Source of the DNA: Locusta migratoria
Lineage: Eukaryota; Arthropoda; Insecta; Orthoptera; Acrididae
Length of the DNA: 64,000 nucleotides
Direction: 5' to 3'
Assembly: GCA_026315105.1 (NCBI GenBank)
Contig: CM048755.1
Coordinates: 758,465,301 to 758,529,300, forward strand
Shown here piece after piece: positions 24,615 to 34,195 of this stretch (positions are counted from its first letter, which is position 1; every line of letters starts with the position of its first letter). A model generated the notes under the pieces. It ran no database searches. It saw nothing but the letters and a program-made list of their open reading frames with translations, and was not told the origin of the DNA. A program made the position numbers and the translations under genes.

Positions 24615-25118
24615 TTAAAGTCGAGATCATGATCAAGAGAAGCGTACGCAACACTTCCATACCGAGCATAGTTTGACAATGTACCACATTTTATGTAACC
24701 AGTGGCATGCCATTTTGACTTTTTGAATAAAACCTAATCCATTTCCATTCACTAACCACCTACTAAGCCACAATATTTAAATTAAAGACAATAATCATTT
24801 GAAACATTTATCATTTGTGATAGAGATATCTCTTTTATTAAGAGTATGTAATTACTTTTACAATACAAACGGATCTATTTATGTTCATGCATCCACCTAC
24901 GAAATCCCATGATTTGATTAAAAACTACTAATTTCTTGAAACATTGATCATTTGTGATGAAAATTTAGCACTGCACAATACTGTCATCAAAACAAAGCTA
25001 TTTCATTTGGCGCACATACACAGCAGACACTTACTGCTTTGACCCAGCATGCTGTATGGCAACCTATGCCAACATCGCAACTACAGTATGCCCCTGACCG
25101 TGATCTCGACTTTTACCA
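24612..25118. mobile_element. MITE with about 20-bp terminal inverted repeats
   Basis: The left end (TATAGTTAAAGTCGAGATCA, counting the TA) is matched in reverse at the right end (TATGGTAAAAGTCGAGATCA on the minus strand), with TA outside each (24610-24611, 25119-25120). The 507-bp interior has no ORF. Its left TA is the same dinucleotide that ends the mariner. Related sequence occurs at about 38120-38300. Confidence 0.65.
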
Positions 25119-25211
25119 TAGATGCAACACAATATCTTTCATGTTGCTGGGAATGCAACACAGATAAATATACAGTATAATTCACTTTCTACAGAATGAT
25201 AATGCACCAAC

Positions 25212-25389
25212 CTTTCCTAAAGGAAAGATCACCAGATTGTTGCCCAGGAAAATCAGCAATTGTGGCAAAAAGCTCATAATCATTTTGAAGGTCTGGTGTG
25301 TCCACTTCTATCAAATAGTTCAAAGGTACTTTTCCACATGTACCATTAACAACACCATTACACCAATGACGATCTATTTTCTCCAGAAT
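25212..25389 (-). CDS. DNMBP: DNMBP (Tuba)-like protein, exon 2 (end of SH3-1, linker, start of SH3-2)
   Basis: The acceptor ATAACTTTCAG ends at 25390 and the donor GTTGGT starts at 25211. The 178-bp exon enters in phase 0 and leaves in phase 1. It supplies the second half of SH3-1 (DRHWCNG, then GKVPLNYL), a short acidic linker (DTPDLQNDYELF) and the first half of SH3-2 (FATIADF ... GDLSFRKG). Human DNMBP, as I remember it, has the same layout: a domain starting at the initiator Met, a linker of similar length and a second SH3 beginning ELF/RLF. In that family SH3 domains bind dynamin, and a DH domain activates Cdc42 at cell junctions; those later parts are outside the exons seen here. Confidence 0.78.
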
Positions 25390-25617
25390 CTGAAAGTTAT
25401 ATAATGCTACAAACATTTTTGCTGTGCACTGAAGTGTATGTTAAAACACAAAAGAAAACAAAACAATACTATAAACATAAGATCTCACTCAGTTACAGTT
25501 TGATATTTTCATGAAAATCTTTATCATTTCATTTAGAAAATTATATTATTATTATTATACAGCACAATGTCACTGCTATTTGCAGAAGACTGATGTTTCA
25601 AATTTCACAATCAAGGG

Positions 25618-25860
25618 TCAGTTAAACACACCCTCAGCTTCTTCAGCCTGGGGACATTTTACAGTGTACATCATAGGATAAGCTTCGAGTTTTGCAGGTC
25701 TATCCCTCATGAGTTTACAATTGATGACTTTTTTTTTTTTTTTTTTTTCAGGAGACAAACCTTGCACGGTTACTGTTAACATGTTTATTGATTTATTCTG
25801 TTGTAGCAACACTTGGAAATCATAAACATCAGTACCATCATACAATATTATTCCCCTCAT
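25618..25860 (-). CDS. Unrecognised 80-codon ORF with an A-tract insertion
   Basis: An intronless minus-strand frame runs from an ATG at 25860 to a TGA at 25618. The composition looks protein-like (MRGIILYDGTDVYDF at the start, EAYPMMYTVKCPQ near the end). A stretch of about 20 A (25732-25751, written as T on the plus strand) encodes a run of Lys in the middle and looks like a homopolymer expansion. I cannot assign a family. It could be a retrocopy or transposon fragment in intron 1 of the DNMBP-like gene; I see no splice signals tying it to that gene. Confidence 0.25.
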   Translation of the reverse strand: MRGIILYDGTDVYDFQVLLQQNKSINMLTVTVQGLSPEKKKKKKVINCKLMRDRPAKLEAYPMMYTVKCPQAEEAEGVFN

Positions 25861-26198
25861 TCTATGTTATTGGGCTTTCAAATAGCATTCAACAGTTGTC
25901 ACCAATATCTACACACTATGGTGGCAAAACAGAAGTAAAAATTTACCCTTACAAGAATAAACATGAACCACAGCTAGCTCACACTTGTTGAGATATATTT
26001 AAGCTCCAAAGTAGACATCTCACAACTTTTTCTGTCTGTTTAACAGCAATATTTAAGGGCACATACAAGGTTTGTCAAGAGAAAGGCTTCACATTGGTTT
26101 TTCTGACATTCAGAGATTAACGCACTACCCTGCACTATTCCTGCAAGTTTATTGTGAATTTCATTAAGAAAAAGAACGTCCCTTGATATCAACTGAGA

Positions 26199-26248
26199 TG
26201 TTGTTGTTGTGTTTTAAGGGGACTCAACTGCTGTTTTATCAGTCCCCT
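26199..26248 (-). mobile_element. 50-bp 3'-end insertion of the I-group LINE
   Basis: Only the terminal hairpin (AGTCCCCT/AGGGGACT arms) and the (CAA)n tail of the LINE at 13937-19898 are present. The insert is flanked by an 11-bp direct repeat ATCAACTGAGA (26188-26198 and 26249-26259), so it is a genuine, extremely 5'-truncated insertion. Confidence 0.75.
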
Positions 26249-26416
26249 ATCAACTGAGAAACAAATATATTTTGTGTGAGTTTGGTTTACAAGAATATTT
26301 TCTGAATACAAGTAGAAATAAGCCCACTAATCATAACAATAAAGGTACATGCTTCCAAGAAATTAGCTGCAGTAAAAGTTATGCAGTACATCAGCCCCCC
26401 CCCCCCCCCCCACTCC

Positions 26417-26469
26417 ATTGGGGACTGATGACTTAGCTGTTTAGTCCCCTCAAAAAACAACAACAACAA
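26417..26469 (+). mobile_element. 53-bp 3'-end insertion of the I-group LINE
   Basis: Opposite orientation to the copy at 26199-26248. It reads GGGGACTGATGAC, the partner GTCCCC arm and a CAA-rich tail. It is flanked by CCCACTCC (26409-26416 and 26470-26477), next to a run of C. Confidence 0.7.
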
Positions 26470-26499
26470 CCCACTCCCTTGCAATTTATATATGAAGAA

Positions 26500-27200
26500 T
26501 GCAGCCTACATAACATGCATCTAAATACTCATCGTCCACTTGTTCATTATCCAATACATGTCTTCTTCAATGACCTAGCAATTTTGGTTCTTATTAATAT
26601 AATTGCCTTAAATATGATAAAGTGCTTTTCAATCTGACTGAGAATGAAAATATTAACTTTCACTACAAGTGAATCTATTACCACAGACAGCTATTACACT
26701 TTAATCCATGTGGCTATTCACTGTTACAAAATTAAATATCTCAAAACCCAATGCCACCAGCACCTTTTGAGGGGTGGGAAGTAGCATGGAACAAAACAAC
26801 GAAAAATGTCCAAAGTGAAGATGAACAAGTATTCATCACTGTTAAAGTATTCATTTTAGAATTCATGTTTACTAGGCTTGTTTTTCCTTCTCCATACTAC
26901 CTTCCCCCAAAATATGTACAGCAAAGATCTAGCAGTACAAGAGAGCTATTTCACAGTATAGAAGATGAAGTGGTTGTAGCTCTTAAGATATACATTCTAG
27001 AGCCCATGTTTATTGGACTTGACCTCTGAGAATGTCTGTTTAAATAATGTTCTCCTTGTGTACTATTTATATGTACAATCAATTCTTCGCTATGAAGAAT
27101 GTTCTGTGCCATAAGTATAAACACAGAAACTACAGAAAAGGAGCATGAGAATAATAATGAACAATAGTAGTGGTGCTCACTGTAAACCTCTGTTCAAAAC
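26500..27200. other. Unassigned intron sequence
   Basis: AT-rich sequence in intron 1 of the DNMBP-like gene. Short frames have no recognisable content, and two roughly similar segments (near 26830 and 26970) hint at a diverged local duplication. Confidence 0.35.
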
Positions 27201-27235
27201 AGTACAGATTTGTTGCCTTCCGAGGCCACAGTGTT

Positions 27236-27958
27236 AATGTCATACATCGACATCATAATAAATGATATTCCAGAACACTTAACTTTAATAATGTGTGTAT
27301 TTTACAATATGCACTATCTTCAGGTGTAATGCCTGCAATACATAAGTTTTCATATTTTTTATGTAATTGCACAATCATAATACAAAGAAACATAAATGTT
27401 ACATTAAACATACTATAGTATGAACAGCAGCTGTAACTGTTATTTTGATGAATTACTTTTACGGTATAATATCTTCTGTAAATTTATATTATTGGGTGTT
27501 GTACAATCTTACAATGTTTTGACAACTCTTTAGAGATCAAGTAAGTTTACAGTTTGCAAAGAGAATAGCTATATATCTTATAAGTACTAAAGGGAGCCAA
27601 TCATTCTGTGCTTTAGTGTGCAGAATATTCAGGGATTTGGCTGAAACTTTTTATTCCAAATTAAATGAAAAATATTAAATAAAATTTATGTCAGGTTGGA
27701 TTTTTCTTGAATAGTCTCTGGTTGTAGTTTGTTGCCTTTTATCTTATTATCTTCGATCAGTGGCTGGTTTGTTTAATTCCATCATCCCCTAATATTTAAC
27801 CACATATCTAACCTTCTAGAAAAATATTTATATAATGTATTGCAGGCATTACATCTGAAGATGGCACTCTGCCGAAATGGGCAGCTCACAGTGTAAAATA
27901 CACACATTATTAAAGTTAACAGATTTCTGGAATATCTATTATTATGTCAATGTACTAG
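27236..27958. mobile_element. Fold-back MITE with about 110-bp inverted arms
   Basis: The left arm (about 27241-27346) and right arm (about 27836-27955) are inverted copies. Shared segments include AACTTTAATAATGTGTGT, GATATTCCAGAA and GTAATGCCTGCAATACAT. The roughly 490-bp centre has no ORF. The family is not identified. It lies in intron 1 of the DNMBP-like gene. Confidence 0.7.
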
Positions 27959-29507
27959 GGAACTGATTCACACCATGTAAGTACATCTATATACTCAATT
28001 ATCCACCATATGATGCATGTTGAAAGGTAACTCTTAAAACAAATACTATAACAACTTCCTTTCCTGTTCCACTCCCAAATAGAACAGGGGAAAAATCACT
28101 GCATATAACTCTGTATGAGCCCTAAATTATCTTATCTTTATTATCCAACCACAAAATTTAGGTTGGTGGTAGAACTATCATTCAGCAGTTTTCCCATATG
28201 AATTCCTCACGCCTCTGTAACACTTACACATTGATCGAAACTACCAGTAAATATAGCATCTTGCCTCTGAAGTGCTTGTATGTACTGTTTAAACCACGGG
28301 TGAGCAACCGGTGGCCCGTGGGCCAGATCCAGCCTGCGCTCAGATTCAATACGGCCCGCGGAAGAATTTCATGGGAGAGGGCCAGGCGCTCACCCTATAC
28401 TAAACATGGGGTGCATTTCCTGATAACTCCATCTATGCTTCGACTCGGCTCCTCTTCAATTTACAGCTCATAATGCACACCTAGGAAAGTTTTGCTTTGA
28501 GACTCTGGCAGACAGGGCACGGCCTGCCAATAAGGAACAGCTCAGGCCATGGCGGATGGCCGGCGCTTTAAAGCCAAGGTGTGACACGACAGAGGCGAGA
28601 GCAGCTGGCCTCAGTGGCTGCTGGTGGTGGTGTGCCAGCTGTCGCCAGACGAACCCCATTAGCAGCTTGCACATGTAGCTCAGTACAACAGCAGTGAAAT
28701 GCACAGCCTACATCTGTGCTTCACACTGACGGATCTCAGACATTGGCGGTAGGCGACAATGCCACGAAAATTACCGAACACCAGCGAAATGAGCCTATTT
28801 GAGAAAAGTTATAAGGTGGCACAAATAGCTGAATGTTTTAGTTCTTTGTTGTCAGTTCACCTGTGCTTTGCCAGTTGTTCCTTAATTTCATCAAGTATTT
28901 CCATATTTCTTCGTGTCTTCATTAATTTTATTCACAAAATGTCTGGCATTAAGAAGAAAAAAGTAGAGGCCGAGTGTCATCAGTTCCAAGAAAAATGGAC
29001 AGAGGATTATTTCTTTACAATGCACAACAACAAACCTGTTAGCTTGTTGTGTAATGTATCACTATCCATTGTGAAGAAATATAATATGAAAAGGCACTTC
29101 TCCAAAACACGGTTCAAAAAATTTCCAATTTGGACAAACAACAGCAAATGTTTGCCAAATCGAGGACACAGTGAGACAATTTGGTTAATGCTAGTTTTAT
29201 TGTGAATAGAAACATTGCCAAGTCACTAAAGCCTTTTGCTGAAGCCGAATTCATGTATTAGTGCCTCTTGGACATCACACGTGTTCCGATAAAATAATAA
29301 TAAAATAAAAACAAATAAGTTTGTGGAGACGAAAATTGGTTTAATGAATTAATGTGACGGCTGAGGACATTTAAAAATTTTCAGCTGATGGTGCTACCAC
29401 ATTCCAAGCATTTGCCATTGCTTTGTACAAGAGCACAGATTTGTCAGACAGTTCAGTTAGCAATTTTTGTTCGTGGTGTAGATGTTGACTTTAAAAAGAG
29501 ATGACCG

Positions 29508-29770
29508 GCTCGTCGAGAGAAACAAATAAAATCACACACAAACACACATACAAGCTTTCGCCACCACTGGCAGCTTCTTCAGGAAAAAGAGGAGAAAAGG
29601 GGAGGAAAAGGGAAGGATATGGGTTTTAAGGAAGTGGAAAAGGAGTCATTCCAATCCCAGGAGTGGAAGGACTTACCTTAGGGGAAAAAAAGGAAGGTAA
29701 ACAAATACACACTCAGACATATCGAAACGCAAGCACACCTAGACAGACATTTGTGAAAATTATATATATA
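29508..29770. repeat. Purine-rich repeat fragment inserted in the hAT
   Basis: GA-rich, non-coding sequence separates two otherwise adjacent hAT transposase segments (DVDF near 29487 and the part resuming near 29775). It contains AAAGCTTGTATGTGTG-like sequence on the minus strand. It is probably a MITE or LINE-tail fragment; the family is not identified. Confidence 0.4.
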
Positions 29771-30551
29771 TCATCATAGCTTTCAATCTGCAGTGAAGAC
29801 AAATTCCTAGAGTCTGTACTGATGGGGCACCCGCAATGGTTGGTTCAGCAAGGGGTTTTATTGGCATATTAAATGAAAAATCTGCTGAATTAAATGTTTA
29901 AACAGTTTAACATTTCTTCACTGTATTATTTACCAACAAAATTTGTGCGCGAAATCAGTTAAAATGAAAAACGTTATGGACATGGTTACCACTAGCATCA
30001 ATTTTATTAAGTCTCTCATCCTAAATCACAGCCAGTTCAAACAGTATTTGGATGACCTGTGTGCCACACATGAAGCTTTAGCTTACCACTGTTAAGTGAG
30101 ATGGCTCAATAAGGGCAAAATGCTAAAACTTTTCATGATATTCAACAAGAAATAGATTTTATGGCTGTCAAAGAGAAACCACTGGCTGAGAAATAAGCCA
30201 CAATGGATTTGCGATTTGACAGTTTTGGTTGACATCACAGGTCATTTAAATGACTTAAATTACAAATTCCAGAAACAAGGGCAGTTAATTCATGAACATA
30301 CGGCCTTTCAGACAAAGATGCGCTTGTGGGAAATGCAGATGAGAGCTGGAAACAATATCAGCTCAAAAGGACATTGAGTTTGCTACTTATGCTGATGAGC
30401 TGAAATCATTACTAGCACAATTTACCACAAGACTTTCTGATTTTAAGAATGCAGACAGCACATTTGTTATTTTGTTATTTTTGCTAACCCAATGACATGT
30501 GTTGTAGAAAATGCTCCAGAAAACTTTCAAATGGAACTGATTCCAGATAGT

Positions 30552-33238
30552 TTTAGGCACCGAAAGCTGGCTAAATCATGATGCGACAAGTTCAGAAATA
30601 TTTAGCGAAGCGTGGAATGTATATCGGAAAGATATATCGGATACAACTGGAGGAGGAGTGTTCATCGCTGTGGATAAAGATATTGTTTCTACTGAGATCG
30701 AGGTTGAAAGTAACTGAAGTTATCTGGGCACGTATAACAGGTCTAAAAGAAGTAAAGTTAATAGTTGGACGTTTTTACCGGCCCCCCAGTGTTACTGTAG
30801 CAGTTTTAGAATCTTTCAAGGAAAGTCTACACCAGGTAGTGCATAGGTATCCGGGCCATGTAATATTAGTCGGAGGAGACTTCAACCTTAAGAGTATAGA
30901 TTGGGACCTCGCTAGTTACATTTCAGGCTGTACAGACAAGCAGTCTTGCGAGCTACTTTTGGACACATTCTCCGAAAACTGTCTTGAGCAGTTAAACCGG
31001 CAACCCACGCGTAATGGAAATATTCTAGACCTAATAGCCACAAACAGGCATGACCTTATTAATGATGTCTGTGTAGAGACAGGAATTAGTGTTCATGATA
31101 TCGTCATAGCGTCGATGGTGACCAAAGTTCATAAACCAATTAAGAAGGCTAGGAGCGTGCTTTTGTTGGGAGGAGCCGATAAGCAAGTGTTACAATTTCA
31201 CTTAGAAAATGAATGGGCATCGTTTTATTCCGGGACTATGGATGTAGAGGAATTGTGGACTAAATTTAAGTGCATTGTTAATAAAGGGTTAGAGAAGTAT
31301 GTGCCAGTAAAGACGATTAAGGATGGAAAAGATCCACCGTGGTATAGTAATAATGTTAGAAAGCTGCTGAGAAAACAAACGTTGTTGCACTCTCGATTAA
31401 AAAAAGAACACGCAAATGATGACAGGAAAAAGTTAGTAGAGATTCATGCATCTATAAAAAGATCAATGCGCGAAGCATACAATAATTATCACAGCCATAC
31501 CTTAGCAAAAGATCTTTCCGAGAACCCGAAAAAATCTGGTCCTATGTAAAATCAATAAGCGGGTCAAAGCTCACTGTCCAGTCACTCGATCATTCCGAGG
31601 CAGTAATAGAAGTAAGCAAACGGAAAGCTGTAGTTCTAAATTTAAACTTTAAGAAATCTTTCACGCAGGAGGACCGCACAAATGTACCATCATTTGATCA
31701 ACATACTAATTCCGAAATGGGGGGACATAGCAATAGGTATTTCCGGTGTAGAGAAGCAGCTGAGAGAGCTAAATACGAAAAAGTCTGTAAAACCGAACTG
31801 GTATTCCATCCGGACCAGCAAAGACTATTCTGCAGTGTTGGCCCCCCTACTTAGCTTGCATTTATAGCCAATCTTTAATTCAGCGCAAAGTTCCTAGTGA
31901 TTGGAACAAGGTGCAGGTGACTCCCATGTATAAGAAAGGAAAGAGAACTGACCCATACAATTACAGGCCAATATCGTTGACATCAGTTTCACGTAAAAGT
32001 TTAGAGCATATTCTCAGTTTGAATATAGTAAATTTCCTTGAAACGGAAAAGCTTCTTTCCATGAATCAGCACGGGTTTAGGAAACATCGTTCATGTGAAA
32101 CTCAGCTTGCCCTTTTCTCACATGACATCTTGCGAGCCATGGACGAAGGGCAACAGGCGGATTGTGTTTTTCTCGACTTCAAAAAGGCGTTCGACGCGGT
32201 GCCACACTGCAGACTGCTAACGAAGATATGAGCTTATGGAATAGGTTCACAGATTTGTGACTGGCTGGAAGACTTCCTAAGTCATAGAACGCAGTACGTT
32301 GTTCTCGACGGCAAGTGTTCATCAGAGACGAGTGTATCGTCAGGCGTGCCCCAGGGGAGTGTGATAGGACCACTATTATTTTCTATCTATATAAATGATC
32401 TGATGGACAGAGTAAGTTGTAATTTGTGGCTGTTTGCTGATGATGCTGTGGTGTATAGGAGGGTGTCGTCTGTAACTGACTGTAATAGCATACAGGATGA
32501 CTTAGACAAAATTTGTAGTTGGTGCGAAGATTGGCAGCTAGCTCTCAATGTAGAAAAATGTAAGGTGATGCACATGAGTAGAAAAAACAATCCCATAATG
32601 TTCGAATACAGCATCAGTAGTGAGCTTCTTGATGCGGTCGCGTCGTTTAAATATCTAGGCGTAACATTGCAGAGCGATATGAAATGGAACGAGCATGTAA
32701 GGACAGTTGTAAGGCGGACAGCTGACTTCGGTTTATTGGGAGAATTTTGGGAAGATGTACTTCACCTGTAAAGGAGACCGCGTATAAAACGCTTGTACGA
32801 CCACGTCTTGAGTATTGCTCAAGTGTTTGGGACCCGCAGCAGATCAGTTTAAAGGAAGACAGAAGCGGTTCAGAGGCGAGCAGCTAGATTTGTTACCGGT
32901 AGGTTCGCCCAATGTGCGAGTGTCACGGAAATGCTCCTGCTACTCAATTGGGGATCGCTGGAAGAAAGAAGATGTTCTTTTCGAGAATTTCTGTTGAGGA
33001 AATTTAGAGGGACGGAATTTGAAGCTGAGTGTAGTACGATCTTGCTGCCGCCTACTTACGTTTCGCGTAAAGATCACAAAAACAAGATAAGAGAAATTAG
33101 GGCTCATACGGAGGCATATAGGCGTTCTTTTTTTCCTCGTTCAATTTGGGAGTGGAATAGAAAAGGAAATGCCTAGTAGTGGTACAGTGTACCCTTTGAA
33201 CGCACCTTACGGTGAATTGCGGAGTATGTATGTAGATT
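30552..33238 (+). mobile_element. CR1-like non-LTR retrotransposon, 5'-truncated
   Basis: The copy begins inside the endonuclease (a GTESWLNHDA-like reading near 30555) and ends in a 3' sequence shared with other copies here (ACCTTACGGTGAATTGC, then GTATGTATGTAG, ending near 33238). It is inserted in the hAT transposase gene. Relatives lie at 42723-51894, 33335-33405, 37225-37330 and 63001-63060. Confidence 0.75.
30555..33176 (+). pseudogene. CR1-like endonuclease-reverse transcriptase pseudogene
   Basis: The endonuclease part includes GRFYRPPS near 30766, VGGDFNLKSIDWD near 30870 and SVHDIVIASM near 31090 (normally an SDH block). A 324-codon stretch is open to 31549. The RT follows in shifted frames: YRPISLTSVSRK near 31960, QHGFRKHRSCETQLALF near 32068, FLDFKKAFDAVPH near 32170, GVPQGSVIGPLLFSIYIND near 32344 and catalytic FADDAVVY near 32433. 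A C-terminal CR1 tail runs to 33176. Breaks near 31550, 31870, 32230 and 32770 make it inactive. Confidence 0.8.
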
Positions 33239-33334
33239 CGCTTTTAAAATCCAAATTTTATGAAGTAGACCTGGTAGAATTTTTAAGACATATTTGACTG
33301 TAGAAATATATCCGCGACAAAGATCATTCACAAG

Positions 33335-33405
33335 AAGCTTGCCCTTCAATGTGCCCTCCGCCATGCACCTTACGGTGAATTGCAGAGTATGTATGTAGAT
33401 GTAGA
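33335..33405 (+). mobile_element. CR1-like 3'-end fragment
   Basis: About 70 bp matching the LINE tail at 33190-33238 (CACCTTACGGTGAATTGC, GAGTATGTATGTAGATG). It is set into the hAT dimerisation-domain region as a very short 5'-truncated copy. Confidence 0.6.
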
Positions 33406-33540
33406 AGGAAGATTTGTCTTTTTGGAAGCACATATATGTGTGAACAACTTTTTCACTGATGAAAACAAACGGAATACACGAGTAAGATTAACAGACATCA
33501 TCGTGGAAAATATGTGATGTGTTCAGTGCATTGTATTTAG

Positions 33541-34195
33541 ACAAAATCGTCATGTTTAACATATTAAAAGTTTATAATCCAAATAACAATCACAAGTGAA
33601 ACACTGTAGTCGAGGTATAAGTTATTTTTATGGATTGTAAGGTACAAAGATGCAATACAGTGCAAAAATAAACATATGATAATGGGGTGTGTTTATTATT
33701 CAAGCAATCATGGACAACACGATTTTGACCTAATTCGACAGGAATGCTGGCCAAGTCACATGAGTGTTTTTTATAGCTGTGTGTTTCACATATTTGGCTG
33801 TCCTATATTATTTTGTTGTGTTTTCAGAGTTTTTGTGTACTACTATGTATGATAACAATGTTCTCTTGAGAATGCATATTTGAAGTATAATTATGGCAAT
33901 GAAATGTTGGAAAGTTTACAGACAAGCTAAAATTATTATCCACAAATCTTCATGTGACATACGTTGTCGATACTATAAATTACACGCGGTGTTATCACAT
34001 CACAAATGCTCTCTTCTTATTGGTTGTACACACTGTAAATCCTGTCATTTTACTATGATTTGTGTGAGGAGTTTTGGCCCCCCCCCCCCCCCCCTTCTTC
34101 TTTCTTTTTTTTTTTTGCTGTGTAAAGATGATGTGTTTTGCGCCTATCATTAGCAATGTACTAATTTCACTCTAAAGTTAGGGCGACCCGTAACA
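33541..34195. other. Unassigned sequence, probably hAT 3' region
   Basis: Non-coding AT-rich sequence follows the hAT transposase relic and includes a C(16) run at about 34079-34094. No second hAT end is recognisable. Confidence 0.35.

Larger units (their letters stand above)
28939..33530 (+). pseudogene. hAT transposase pseudogene (BED-finger type), interrupted
   Basis: It starts at ATG 28939 with a basic MSGIKKKKVEAEC segment and a BED-like finger (LLCN ... YNMKRHF near 29040-29100) in which one expected Cys is Ser. The transposase core is scattered: KPFAEAEF near 29229, ATTFQAFAIALYKSTDLS near 29390-29440, VCTDGAPAMVGSARGFIG near 29811-29865. After the CR1 insertion it resumes near 33245 with KSKFYEVDLVEFLRHI, then the dimerisation-domain-like EAHICVNNFF near 33425-33455 and RLTDIIVEN near 33484. 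The order matches GTF2IRD2-like hAT proteins. Many stops; dead. Confidence 0.7.
28294..33540 (+). mobile_element. hAT DNA transposon relic, split by later insertions
   Basis: The left end is typical of hAT elements with a repeated GGTGAGCAACCGGTGGCCCG-like start near 28295. A transposase relic follows. It is interrupted by a repeat fragment (about 29508-29770), a CR1-like LINE (about 30552-33238) and a CR1 tail fragment (about 33335-33405). The matching right end was not found before 34 kb. Confidence 0.65.
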
